A DNA stretch of 59,474 nt from Micavibrio sp. (GTDB lineage Bacteria; Pseudomonadota; Alphaproteobacteria; Micavibrionales; Micavibrionaceae): contig JAPJQV010000010.1 in the NCBI GenBank assembly GCA_030824965.1, forward strand, positions 1-59,474, written 5' to 3'. The first letter of the stretch is position 1. Every line of letters begins with the position of its first letter. Shown here in pieces: positions 9,692 to 17,791 of this stretch. Under the pieces are notes generated by a model that was given only the letters and a program-made list of their open reading frames with translations, made no database searches and had not been told where the DNA came from. The translations under genes were made by a program, and so were the position numbers.

Positions 9692-10063
9692 CTATTTTTT
9701 CCAATCAAAAACTTTCTTGAGGTCTTCTTCCCCTTTTTTTCGTTGAGCTTCTAACAGCTTCTCATAGTGGGTCCATATCGGAGCAGAACGGATATTTGCA
9801 GAGGAAATACCAGGACCGAAGCCGCCTTCATTTAGTAAATTGGCTATATGTGTTGCTGTAGGATCGCAATCGCTCAAGACCGTTGCGTTAGCGCTTTCTG
9901 GATGCGCCCATATTGAGGAACAGCGGGTGATCGCTAAATTTCCATGCTGTTTTACAAATTTGGCTATTTTCTCAGGAGGATACTTCTCCAAAGGATTTGT
10001 TTGCAGACATCCAGTTAACAGAATGGTGATAGCAAGACCGTGTACAGTTGTTTTAAGTTTCAT
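9692..10063 (-). CDS. Lipoprotein of the virB operon (possible entry exclusion)
   Basis: This 123-residue protein begins with a lipoprotein signal peptide ending in the lipobox LLTGC (Cys19). The mature part is hydrophilic with two further cysteines (CSS and CDP) and an Asn/Gly-rich middle (LLNEGGFGPGISSANIR). It lies between the VirB7-like gene and virB6. In several VirB-type systems that slot holds an EexN-like entry-exclusion lipoprotein, but I cannot confirm homology and the role is inference. The start overlaps the VirB7-like stop by 4 bases (ATGA), so it is probably translated by coupling. Confidence 0.7.
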   Translation of the reverse strand: MKLKTTVHGLAITILLTGCLQTNPLEKYPPEKIAKFVKQHGNLAITRCSSIWAHPESANATVLSDCDPTATHIANLLNEGGFGPGISSANIRSAPIWTHYEKLLEAQRKKGEEDLKKVFDWKK

Positions 10064-10230
10064 GAGCTTCTCACAGTCCGATTGTCAAGTTCGGTCAGGT
10101 TTAGAGGAATATGGACACAGGGATCTTGTGAGAGGCTCGCTGAAGGACCGCATGGCGATTTGAGATCGCTATGACCACTTGCGCAACCACTCAGGGCAAT
10201 GATTGATATAATTAAAATAAGAATTCGCAT
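10060..10230 (-). CDS. virB7: VirB7-like small lipoprotein
   Basis: This 56-residue reading frame is easily missed because of its size. It starts with a hydrophobic leader MRILILIISIIALSGC whose LSGC lipobox places the lipidated cysteine at residue 16. The mature 41 residues contain two more cysteines (SPCGP and DPCVHIP), similar in size and layout to VirB7/TrwH proteins that anchor VirB9 in the outer membrane. An AAAGGAG ribosome binding site stands 6 bases before the ATG. The gene sits 3 bases after virB5, and its stop overlaps the next lipoprotein start. It completes the VirB7-VirB9-VirB10 core set, which would otherwise lack a member. Confidence 0.8.
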   Translation of the reverse strand: MRILILIISIIALSGCASGHSDLKSPCGPSASLSQDPCVHIPLNLTELDNRTVRSS

Positions 10231-10233
10231 AAG

Positions 10234-10980
10234 TTACTCCTTTGGTTTAAATGCGTTTGCAGCGGCGGAGGGGTCATATTTATTGGCCGTTGTTGCACGT
10301 CTATAGCCAGTCAGCGTTTCATTGTCGGAAGCTGAACTTTGCTGGATTTGCATAGCTTGAAGTCGGAGAATTTCGCTGAATAGCATTCCATTTTCGGCGG
10401 CAATACGGGCTTGCAAATCGACAGAGGCTTTCAAGTCTGGCGAATTGTCCAATTCCTTCAACATATTTTCGTAAGCGTCGATATGATTGGAAACGCCGTT
10501 ATATGCCTGTTCGGACGCAGCCATAGCTGCATAAGTGGTGTTGTTCCGCCGGTCTAAAGCTCGGGAAATCGGGCCAGCCGGATCACTTGGAAGAAATTCC
10601 GAGCCAGGAAGAGGCTTAAATGTAGTCGTAAGGCTATTATATAAGTGTTGGGTTGATGAACCGGTGTTTCCAAGACCAGATGCACTCATCATTTCTAAGG
10701 TTTGCTCCCATGTAGTTGGAAGATAGCGGCGCAAATCAGCTTCAACTGGAGAATTATTAAGCGATCCCATATTTCTGGATCCCGTAATGGCATCCGCTTG
10801 TTTGATGGCTTGCTCTAATTGCTCCATTTGTTTTTGATAGTCTTTTGACATAGCGTCTAGCTGTGTAACCATCTGAGTGAAGCTGGAAGCGTCATACACC
10901 GGGATACCTTGAGCCTGCGCTGAAGAAGATGCATATATAATTAGTGAGATTACAAGGTATGAAAAAACGAACCGTTTCAT
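10234..10980 (-). CDS. virB5: Type IV secretion minor pilin VirB5
   Basis: VirB5 is a periplasmic, pilus-tip associated protein. A signal peptide (residues 1-23, predicted cleavage after AQA) is followed by the helical family signature: IPVYDASSFTQMV, a coiled region around QLDAMSKDYQKQMEQLEQAI, and a C-terminal segment with LQARIAAENGMLFSEILRLQ. The 248-residue length is typical of the VirB5/TrbJ-like group. The start overlaps the virB4 stop by 4 bases. Confidence in the family is high from both the motifs and the operon order. Confidence 0.88.
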   Translation of the reverse strand: MKRFVFSYLVISLIIYASSSAQAQGIPVYDASSFTQMVTQLDAMSKDYQKQMEQLEQAIKQADAITGSRNMGSLNNSPVEADLRRYLPTTWEQTLEMMSASGLGNTGSSTQHLYNSLTTTFKPLPGSEFLPSDPAGPISRALDRRNNTTYAAMAASEQAYNGVSNHIDAYENMLKELDNSPDLKASVDLQARIAAENGMLFSEILRLQAMQIQQSSASDNETLTGYRRATTANKYDPSAAANAFKPKE

Positions 10981-13385
10981 AGTGCCTTTCTTCCTTCAAT
11001 AAAGGGTGTAAGCCATTCTTCAGGCTTTGCGCCATATTGTTGAATAAGATCGTGCATGAATTGAACGGTTTGAGCTCTTCCGGACAATACTGCAATGAAA
11101 TCGTCAAGGCCTGTGAGATCAAGCTTGGCTATCATAGAATCAGTTCCGTGCTTTAAGAGGAAGCAGCGTGATTCAGCGGTTAGTTTGCGTATAATCTTTA
11201 ATTCATGTTTCGATACGCCAAAGCCCTTGCAATAATCATTTTCGTCTGCTCTTGGGTTCGGAAGAAAAATCTGGGTTGGGGATTGCTCGATAATGGCATC
11301 TCCAACGCTGCTACGTAATGCATCACGGACAGACTGAGTGGCAAATCCGATAATGCCATTCTGTTTACGAATTGTTTTCATCCAGTCCTTGATCCTTGCA
11401 GAGAAGGCGGGGTCATCAAGTAGTTTCCAGCCCTCATCAAGCATGATAATGACCTTTTGACCGTCAAGAATTTCTTGTACACGATGAAAGATATACATCA
11501 GCCAGGGCGTTCGGCTGCTCTTATCGTCAAGGATGGAAGTAAGATCGAAGCCAATATTCTTATTATCTAGAGTAAGCGTGTCTTGTTCGTTGTCAAACAG
11601 CCAAGCACGTTCACCGCCGCTATGCCATTTAGCCATTCTAGCCGATAGGGACGAGCCATGATTTACTTCATGACCGGATAGCAGTTCTGCTAGAAATCTC
11701 AATCGGCGGTGTTTTGGCGGCTCATCGAAGGTCGCATTTACAGCGTCCGCAATGATAGCCAAATCGTCTGGTGTGACTGAAGTACTGTTATCGAGTGTTA
11801 CAAGCAGGCGAATCCAGTCTCGTATGAAGGCTCTATTCTCCGCATTGTCAGGTAGCTGTAAGGGGTTGAGGCCCGTAGGAACGCCTTGGCGGACTGTAGT
11901 GTAATTTCCTCCTATGGCTCGCAAGTAGATTTCCGCGCCATGGTCTTTATCAAAATAGATAGTTTTCGGTTTGAGTCTTTGAGCCTGTGCGCTAAGAAAG
12001 GTAAGAAGCACTGTCTTGCCGTATCCAGTTGGGCCTATAACGGTAAAATTTCCTACATCCCTTTCGTGGAAGTTAAACCAGTAGGGTGTGCCAGACGTTG
12101 TTTCTAATCTTGTTATTGCTGGTCCCCAGTGATTACCTAAAGAGCGTCCAGCTGGGAAATTGTGAAAACTGGCAAAGCCTGCGAAATTGGCATTTGAGAT
12201 AAGCGACCGGCGGGCAATAAAACTAAAATTTCCCGGCAGTTGAGCCCAATATGCGGGTTCAAGGTTGATGTCTTCACGCACTGTTACAATGCCAAGCTTA
12301 ACAAGGGCACCAACACAATCGCTTAATGCGATATCTAACGCCGCAGAGCTACGCCCGATAGCGGTTATTGTTAAGTGGTGTTCTCCAAATGTTGATTTCC
12401 CTGAAGCAAGATCATCAATGGCGTCATCCAAATCTTCTTCCAAAGATGTTGCACCTTGTTCGCCTGCCATGAGTTTCCTTTGCGTATCACGCATGGCATT
12501 GAGAGAAGCCTGTCTGTCAACAAATCCAAATGATTGTGTTAGAATAAATTCATGAGGGAGCCGGAGCAGGCTATCAAGCATGCCTGGTCCTGTTGCGTCT
12601 GCATATTCCTTCAAAGATAGCATTGCCCCGATTTTAACATCCCCGGGAGCGCTGCCGCGAATTTCAAAAGCTTCTTTTCCGAAGGAAACACGCTTTGCAG
12701 GTAGGTAATCTGCAATACACATACGGGGAGGCTTAATCCTGGATTTCTCAAAATTTATCAGATAGGACAGAAAGGATAGATTTTCGGCAAAAATGCCATC
12801 CTCTGTTTCACTGAGGCCTAAAACTCTTGGCTTATAGGGTGAAAGGGTAGTTAAAATATGTGCCGTGGCTTCCTTTAAAGCTTTTATGTCTTCTGCTTCC
12901 TGATTTTTCTGCAACTGCCTATCAATGCGTGTAAAAAGGGTGCGACTAAAATCAGCAATTACTCCCAAAGTGCCTTGAGCTGGACGTCGGACAACCGTTA
13001 TATATTGCTCGTTAACAAACATACGTTTATGGGAGAGCCGTTCTTGATAAGCACCGTCAAGCGCGCGGCAAAAGTCATTTTCAAAGAAACCATCCTGTTC
13101 GCTATGTTCTTCGCGGCGAATGATATGGTGATAAACAGCAAATCGGCTATTTGATAAACCTCGTAATAACGTCGCGCGTATGTTCTTTCTTTGGTTGATG
13201 TCTATTTCATCAACCGTTTCAAAAGGCATCCCCTCTATTTGTATAATTTTGAGATAATAACCTTCCTTCGTTTTTATTATTTCGTTGTCTACTAGACGAG
13301 TATACGGAATAAACTGCGCAACAGATGCTTCAGTGGCCGCCTGCTTTCCTAATATTGTGTTTTGTTTTTTTGCTACAGCAAACAT
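10977..13385 (-). CDS. virB4: Type IV secretion ATPase VirB4
   Basis: VirB4 is the largest secretion ATPase and drives pilus assembly and substrate transfer. The N-terminal domain covers about residues 1-430. The RecA-like C-terminal domain shows Walker A (IGPTGYGKTVLL, near residue 452) and Walker B (KVIIMLDEGWKLL), followed by FATQSVRDAL with its conserved Gln. At 802 residues it matches the usual size with no frame break. The gene begins 11 bases after virB3 and is followed by virB5 with a 4-base overlap. Confidence 0.95.
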   Translation of the reverse strand: MFAVAKKQNTILGKQAATEASVAQFIPYTRLVDNEIIKTKEGYYLKIIQIEGMPFETVDEIDINQRKNIRATLLRGLSNSRFAVYHHIIRREEHSEQDGFFENDFCRALDGAYQERLSHKRMFVNEQYITVVRRPAQGTLGVIADFSRTLFTRIDRQLQKNQEAEDIKALKEATAHILTTLSPYKPRVLGLSETEDGIFAENLSFLSYLINFEKSRIKPPRMCIADYLPAKRVSFGKEAFEIRGSAPGDVKIGAMLSLKEYADATGPGMLDSLLRLPHEFILTQSFGFVDRQASLNAMRDTQRKLMAGEQGATSLEEDLDDAIDDLASGKSTFGEHHLTITAIGRSSAALDIALSDCVGALVKLGIVTVREDINLEPAYWAQLPGNFSFIARRSLISNANFAGFASFHNFPAGRSLGNHWGPAITRLETTSGTPYWFNFHERDVGNFTVIGPTGYGKTVLLTFLSAQAQRLKPKTIYFDKDHGAEIYLRAIGGNYTTVRQGVPTGLNPLQLPDNAENRAFIRDWIRLLVTLDNSTSVTPDDLAIIADAVNATFDEPPKHRRLRFLAELLSGHEVNHGSSLSARMAKWHSGGERAWLFDNEQDTLTLDNKNIGFDLTSILDDKSSRTPWLMYIFHRVQEILDGQKVIIMLDEGWKLLDDPAFSARIKDWMKTIRKQNGIIGFATQSVRDALRSSVGDAIIEQSPTQIFLPNPRADENDYCKGFGVSKHELKIIRKLTAESRCFLLKHGTDSMIAKLDLTGLDDFIAVLSGRAQTVQFMHDLIQQYGAKPEEWLTPFIEGRKAL

Positions 13386-13396
13386 CTTTAAATTTT

Positions 13397-13708
13397 CTAT
13401 GGCTTGTAACTATTACTTTTCCAAAAACCTTTATTTCTTGTCGGCGAGCACTTATTTAATTTGGTTAACCAGACCCCCATCCAATGGGGATCTTTTTCAG
13501 TCGCGATATACCCAAAGGCGTGCAAGGGAAGTGTTATTAGGACAAAAAATAGGATTTTGCCTGATAACGACATGAATAAGATCATGCCAATACCAAAGAT
13601 GATGAAATTGACACCAAAAAATTCTATTGGAACGCCCATAGTAAGAGGAGGCCTAGTCATTCCAATAAAAAGTGGGTCAATTTCGATCTTTTCTTCAGGA
13701 GTACTCAA
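13397..13708 (-). CDS. virB3: Type IV secretion protein VirB3
   Basis: VirB3 is a small inner-membrane protein that works with VirB4. The mature reading frame (STPEEKIEIDPLFIGMTRPP...) contains the family hallmark PLFIGMTRPP and two adjacent membrane helices (VNFIIFGIGMILFMSL and ILFFVLITLPLHAFGYI). The frame is open further upstream into virB2. The TTG at 13706-13708 is chosen because it lies immediately after the virB2 stop (TAAGTTG) and gives 103 residues, the normal VirB3 size. A longer start would overlap virB2 by about 100 bases. The rare start placed directly at the stop suggests termination-reinitiation from virB2. Confidence 0.85.
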   Translation of the reverse strand: MSTPEEKIEIDPLFIGMTRPPLTMGVPIEFFGVNFIIFGIGMILFMSLSGKILFFVLITLPLHAFGYIATEKDPHWMGVWLTKLNKCSPTRNKGFWKSNSYKP

Positions 13709-13709
13709 C

Positions 13710-14009
13710 TTACAAAGTGCCTGATATGCTGTCGACGATCGCCGGCGCGCCAAATACAAGAATAATTCCAACGACCACAGAGAAAGCGAGTGATTTGGAT
13801 AGACGGCCACTCATTGCGGCAAATCCCAAAACAACAACAGAAATTATGGCGATAATTCTTGCCCATGTAGAGGTAAGCAGGTTCTCTAAAGCTGTTAGAA
13901 AGTTTGTGCCGGAATCAAAAAGTGCTGTTGCAGCGTGTGCATCCTTCGAAGCGAAGACAACGGCAATGACTGTCAAAACAATGGCGGTTCTAGAGATGCT
14001 GATATTCAT
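13710..14009 (-). CDS. virB2: Type IV pilin VirB2
   Basis: VirB2 is the major conjugative pilin. The protein has a signal peptide ending in AHA before ATALFDSGTNF, followed by two hydrophobic helices (ARIIAIISVVVLGFAAM and SLAFSVVVGIILVFGAPAIV) separated by a short polar loop SGRLSKS, the standard VirB2 layout. The ATG at 14009 (MNISISRTAI) gives a typical leader; an in-frame start 12 bases upstream at 14021 is also possible. It is the first gene of the leftward virB operon, with a 200-base intergenic region upstream that must hold the promoter. Confidence 0.9.
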   Translation of the reverse strand: MNISISRTAIVLTVIAVVFASKDAHAATALFDSGTNFLTALENLLTSTWARIIAIISVVVLGFAAMSGRLSKSLAFSVVVGIILVFGAPAIVDSISGTL

Positions 14010-14021
14010 AACTTGCCTCAC

Positions 14022-14219
14022 ATAAAAGTTTAAATCTGTTTTTCCTTATAAACGAACAAATAAATTGTATTTATCATACATTCATAAGTTATTAATCCAG
14101 CCATAGCATATAAAAAGACATTATCAAGGGGAAAAGCGTACAAATATAAAATGACCTGTTGACAAGTTTATGGATTAAAATCATTTTCATTTCCGAATTA
14201 CTTACAATTAGAGGAAAAA
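14022..14219. promoter_or_regulatory. Divergent promoter region of the virB2 and virB1 operons
   Basis: This AT-rich spacer separates the leftward virB operon from the rightward hydrolase-virB1-trbM operon, so it should contain both promoters. An AGAGGAAAAA ribosome binding site precedes the rightward ATG at 14220. No strong inverted repeat was recognised by eye. The Lrp-like protein encoded at 15853-16863 is a candidate regulator only because it lies nearby. Confidence 0.4.
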
Positions 14220-14837
14220 ATGAAATTTATAGCAGTTGATTATCAGGGTGATTTCGCGAAGAAAGGCGGAAGATGGTATAACGAAAGACTTTGCGAAGCC
14301 TTTATCAATGCCAAACTGATCCCTTTCTTCAGGGAGAAGCATATCAAACTGTCGGAAATCATAAGCGATTACAGACTCCCTCGACCAAGCGAAACACTCG
14401 AATACTGTATCCCCGGTACGGAAGGATATACTTCCGAACTTCCTGACGACATAAAGACTGATAACGTCTGGATTAAATGCATGAATTCTCCTGTATGGAT
14501 CGGGGAGAATCGCGGAGATCCAAACAAACCAGCTGGTCAGCCATATTCAGCACCAGAGAAATTTACAGCATGGCTCAAGCAGGAAATCGGTGAGCCAAGC
14601 AACGAAGAAATAGTTATTTTTGGCCTAACGCTGGATTGCTGTGTCCTGTGTCTAGCCCAAGAACTATATTTTAGGGGCTATCCAGCCCGAATTTTATATG
14701 AAGCCGTGGATACGTATGAGGGTTTTCAGCATCAAAAAGATAATATGTATGAAACGCCTATTGGATTGTGGGCACAGAAAATCACTTGGGAAGAAGTCAC
14801 AAAAAAAATCAAACCAGAATCGTTAGATCCTAAATGA
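14220..14837 (+). CDS. Isochorismatase-fold cysteine hydrolase in the virB1 operon
   Basis: This 205-residue protein has the isochorismatase/nicotinamidase fold signature. An early aspartate (FIAVDYQGDF, Asp7) is present, as is a lysine (VWIKC) in the middle. The nucleophile loop GLTLDCCVLCLAQELYFRGY is followed by the ILYEAVDTY strand. Proteins of this family hydrolyse amides such as nicotinamide or N-carbamoyl compounds; the substrate here is unknown. Its stop overlaps the virB1 start (ATGA), so it is translated together with a transfer gene, which is not a usual partnership. There is a clear AGAGGAAAAA ribosome binding site. The family call is good and the role in conjugation is unexplained. 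Confidence 0.7.
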   Translation: MKFIAVDYQGDFAKKGGRWYNERLCEAFINAKLIPFFREKHIKLSEIISDYRLPRPSETLEYCIPGTEGYTSELPDDIKTDNVWIKCMNSPVWIGENRGDPNKPAGQPYSAPEKFTAWLKQEIGEPSNEEIVIFGLTLDCCVLCLAQELYFRGYPARILYEAVDTYEGFQHQKDNMYETPIGLWAQKITWEEVTKKIKPESLDPK

Positions 14838-15397
14838 TAAGCAAGGCGGGAGTTGTAACCATATTTATGCTTTCTCTATCGGCAGCGCCAGCGAACGCTA
14901 CTGTATATGAATTCAACGATAGTGGTGCCGTTACAACTTTCGAGGCCAAGGATTACTTATCTGGAATACGCCATAAGACAGTGAAACGCTTGGAAGCAAA
15001 GTTGGCTTTCAAGAAAAACGTTTCCTATAATGAAATTATAGCGAAAGCTTCTAAGAAATATGGTGTGAGTGAAAACCTCATTCATGCCGTAATTTTTACT
15101 GAATCTTCCTATAATCCTGATGCGCTTTCTCCTAAAGGGGCAGGCGGTCTAATGCAGTTAATGCCCGGAACAGCAGAGACTTATGGGGCTGCAGATCGTT
15201 TCTCTCCGGAGGAAAACATTACAGCCGGAACAAAATATCTTAAATTCTTGCTTGATCGCTACAAGGGTGACGTAAAGCTTGCAACAGCGGCATATAATGC
15301 CGGAGAGGGTGCTGTCGATAAATATGGCGATGTGCCGCCATATTCCGAGACAAAAGCCTATGTTGAGAAAATCGCAACATTATTGGAGAGACAATGA
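14834..15397 (+). CDS. virB1: VirB1-like lytic transglycosylase
   Basis: This is the peptidoglycan-cleaving enzyme that opens the cell wall for assembly of the secretion channel. A signal peptide (residues 1-22, cleavage near ANA) precedes a short linker and the SLT domain (about 66-185). The catalytic glutamate sits in VIFTESSYNPDALSPKGAGG, followed by LMQLMPGTAETYG and the AAYNAGEGAVDKYG motif. All family motifs are present. At 187 residues it is compact. The start and stop overlap the flanking genes in ATGA fashion. Although divergent from the main virB operon, it supplies the missing VirB1. Confidence 0.92.
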   Translation: MISKAGVVTIFMLSLSAAPANATVYEFNDSGAVTTFEAKDYLSGIRHKTVKRLEAKLAFKKNVSYNEIIAKASKKYGVSENLIHAVIFTESSYNPDALSPKGAGGLMQLMPGTAETYGAADRFSPEENITAGTKYLKFLLDRYKGDVKLATAAYNAGEGAVDKYGDVPPYSETKAYVEKIATLLERQ

Positions 15398-15849
15398 AAA
15401 AAATTATTATACTGTCATTGGGTATAATATCTTTTCTTGCCGTTTCTGCGAGAGCCAAAGCAGAATCCGAGGCCGCTTGTGCTATCTGGCTATGCTTACC
15501 TGGTGGTTTCCCTTCCGGCTGCTCGGCAGCATATAGTGAGTACAAAGATCGAATTAAGCATGGGCGGCCACCATTACCCGATTTACCATCTTGTACGACA
15601 GGCCCTAATGGCGGTTCTTCATCCGGGTCGTATCGTATTGGCTATGAGTATTACCTGCCTTGCAAAGATGGCTTTGTCTTAGAGGAAAGCAGTCGAGGTA
15701 TAGGAATCTGTAAGCCTTCAACGGTACGCTGTACAGCTATTCAAAGATATAAAGGGGAGTGTTCAGCCTACAACGCAGTTAAACGGACACAACCGAGATT
15801 TATAAAAATGTGGGTCGATGGTCAGTATATAGGTCAGTTCTTCTATTGA
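15394..15849 (+). CDS. TrbM/KikA-like conjugal transfer protein
   Basis: This 151-residue exported protein has a signal peptide (residues 1-23, RAKA before ESEAAC) and a cysteine-rich mature part. The stretch ACAIWLCLPGGFPSGCSAAY followed by basic residues and PPLPDLPSC resembles the TrbM/KikA family of mating-pair proteins, which share an A-C-x-x-x-L-C-L-S/P-G motif. Eight or so cysteines suggest disulphides in the periplasm. The start overlaps the virB1 stop by 4 bases, completing a tight three-gene operon. Family assignment rests on this motif from memory. Confidence 0.65.
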   Translation: MKKIIILSLGIISFLAVSARAKAESEAACAIWLCLPGGFPSGCSAAYSEYKDRIKHGRPPLPDLPSCTTGPNGGSSSGSYRIGYEYYLPCKDGFVLEESSRGIGICKPSTVRCTAIQRYKGECSAYNAVKRTQPRFIKMWVDGQYIGQFFY

Positions 15850-15852
15850 GAA

Positions 15853-16863
15853 CTATGCCGCTTTTTTCTTCTTGGGAGGTTGTGGTTCTGCCGTTGTTTT
15901 GATCATTGGCGTTTTCATGTATTTAATCTCATTACATATCGCAGATATTTCGATTTTATTTACTTCATCTTTGAATTTGTTCTGGATTGCTTGTTTTAAC
16001 TCCGTAGCTTGAGCTAGATTTTCAATTTCAATTCTAATTTCGTATTGCCACTCACCGATTGATTCTGTCAGGCCAATAATGAAGGAATGAGAAGCGCAAT
16101 AATCGAAAAGCTGTTTTTTGAAGGTTTTTAGGCGAGTAGAAGTCTTGATTAAGAGATCGTAGGAGTAATAGCCTATTTTCTCGGGGATTAGGCTATAGGA
16201 ATAACCTACGATGATATTCTTTTTTTCGAGATCCTTAATAATATCAAGAACGCCGTTAGGCCAAATACCCGTCAATCTTGAGATTTCCAGAGCGCTTGGC
16301 ACACCGCCTTTTTCAATTATACAATTCAATACCCCTATGTCGTTGTCGCTCAATTTTGCTTTCTGTGGGGAATAACTGTAAGTAAGATGGCTCTTATCGA
16401 CCTTGCTAGGATTTAGATATTTTCGCTTAAATAATGTCATAGAATTGCGAATTGATACAGATTCCTTAATCCTGAAAGCAGGAATATTTTCGCTCAGATC
16501 AGTCATAAATGTTTCAAATTCTGAAATGTCATTTACATTCACAGACATAAAATATTGGTACGGGCCGAACAACTCGATTAATGAAACAATTTTGGGATAT
16601 GTAACGAGCCTTTGAACTGTTTTTTTAATTTCGGCAGGCGAGATATCTAGAAATGAAAAAAATACGCCAATTTTCATCCCGCCTAAAGTAAATTGGTTTA
16701 TAAGTGTGTAGGGAAGTGCAATGCCCTTTGTTTGCAACGAAGCAAGTGTCCGTCGGACTTGATGACCTTCTTCGTCAATTATACTTCCGATACTTTCACC
16801 GGTCTTATTGGCATTCAGAAGAGCCGCGTGAAGGATTTTTTTTTCTTTAGGGTTTAGTTCCAT
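15853..16863 (-). CDS. Tandem Lrp/AsnC-like regulator
   Basis: This 336-residue protein contains two similar units. Unit one (about 1-150) begins LNPKEKKILHAALLNANKTGESIGSIIDEEG and unit two (about 165-315) begins LSDNDIGVLNCIIEKGGVPSALEISRLTG. Each is a winged-helix start followed by an alpha/beta part with a YFMSVNV or YEIRIEI strand typical of the Lrp/AsnC effector domain. It ends in a basic PPKKKK tail. Ordinary Lrp proteins have one unit of about 150 residues, so this is a natural fusion or duplication. It lies next to the transfer genes and is convergent with the trbM-like gene, 4 bases apart. Regulation of transfer is a guess. Confidence 0.6.
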   Translation of the reverse strand: MELNPKEKKILHAALLNANKTGESIGSIIDEEGHQVRRTLASLQTKGIALPYTLINQFTLGGMKIGVFFSFLDISPAEIKKTVQRLVTYPKIVSLIELFGPYQYFMSVNVNDISEFETFMTDLSENIPAFRIKESVSIRNSMTLFKRKYLNPSKVDKSHLTYSYSPQKAKLSDNDIGVLNCIIEKGGVPSALEISRLTGIWPNGVLDIIKDLEKKNIIVGYSYSLIPEKIGYYSYDLLIKTSTRLKTFKKQLFDYCASHSFIIGLTESIGEWQYEIRIEIENLAQATELKQAIQNKFKDEVNKIEISAICNEIKYMKTPMIKTTAEPQPPKKKKAA

Positions 16864-17085
16864 AAGTTCTTATTTTAGTTATCAGGCGTTTAACGGACGG
16901 ACACGGACAAACGCTTTGGATTTAAGGGGGTAACATCGCTCTACTCAGAGAAAGCCAGTGCATACGATGGTATTAACTGCGCTTTTAAAGGAATTATCCT
17001 GAGATTCAAGAAAAAACCAAATCTACAAAGGAATATTATAGGCAAATTAACAGCAATTTATATCAGAAAGTTAATTTTGACCAAT

Positions 17086-17526
17086 TTAGGTTAACTTAGG
17101 TCCAAAAAGAGAAAAAGGAAGCCACTTGGATATCGAAGGGGCGGATCTCCCGGAGAGTTCGATGCCTGCCTTTCTTGTATTTTCAAGATCAAGCTTGGAA
17201 ATGTTTACTTTCGCGGCAACGACCTTTGGATGGTCTAGGCAATGGCTTAACAGTTCGGCCGCTAGTGTTTCGATCATATCGGTGTGGGGTCGCCGAGGCC
17301 ATTCCTCAAGTACAAGATTTCTGACTAAATCATAATCAATATAATTATCGGGCAAGGTTGATTTATTAGCGGTTTGGCAGAAACTCCACATTTCAGCATC
17401 AACCGAAATCCTTTGAGGCTGAATTTTTTCTTCATCATAAAGTCCTATCATGATGGAGGTCTCCAAGCCGCAGACATAGGTTTTGACTACATCTCCATGC
17501 CTATTAAATAAATTACGCAATATCAT
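17086..17526 (-). CDS. Dihydroneopterin aldolase-like (FolB family) protein
   Basis: This 146-residue protein matches the tunnelling-fold pattern of dihydroneopterin aldolase. IMIGLYDEEKIQPQRISVD holds the Glu and Gln of the pterin site, NYIDYDLVRNLVLEEW the tIDY segment, TDMIETLAAELLSHCLD the conserved Glu, and VNISKLD the catalytic-type lysine. It is somewhat longer than typical FolB (about 120) because of both termini. It overlaps the 88-residue gene upstream by 14 bases. No other folate genes are present, so it may act on another substrate, or a pterin may be needed for the neighbouring oxygenase. The family call is good and the role is open. Confidence 0.65.
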   Translation of the reverse strand: MILRNLFNRHGDVVKTYVCGLETSIMIGLYDEEKIQPQRISVDAEMWSFCQTANKSTLPDNYIDYDLVRNLVLEEWPRRPHTDMIETLAAELLSHCLDHPKVVAAKVNISKLDLENTRKAGIELSGRSAPSISKWLPFSLFGPKLT

Positions 17527-17779
17527 GTGATGAGGGATAGAACTTTCTTAGTCCAAACGGGGCAGAATCTATTTCGACAAAATCAACATCGTTATCAAGA
17601 TGTTTTGTAAGGTTGTGGAAAGAGCCGATCGATAGATTATATTTTAATGCGTCACTAGCGACGCGACCATATATGGCAGCAAGGGTGCCTTCGTCAAAAT
17701 CAATTAGTTTATATTCTTGAGAGCGGTAATAGCCGCTTGTTAGCAACAGATCACCTTTACGCAGTTGAATTTTACTCAT
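17513..17779 (-). CDS. Small hypothetical protein in the folB-like operon
   Basis: This 88-residue protein has no recognised family. The N-terminus (SKIQLRKGDLLLTSGYYRSQEYKLIDFD) looks beta-rich. It has no signal peptide or membrane segment. It lies 12 bases after the VOC protein gene and overlaps the FolB-like gene by 14 bases, so the three form one leftward operon. Real coding status is supported by this packing rather than by homology. Confidence 0.55.
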   Translation of the reverse strand: MSKIQLRKGDLLLTSGYYRSQEYKLIDFDEGTLAAIYGRVASDALKYNLSIGSFHNLTKHLDNDVDFVEIDSAPFGLRKFYPSSHDIA

Positions 17780-17791
17780 TAATTAGCCCTT

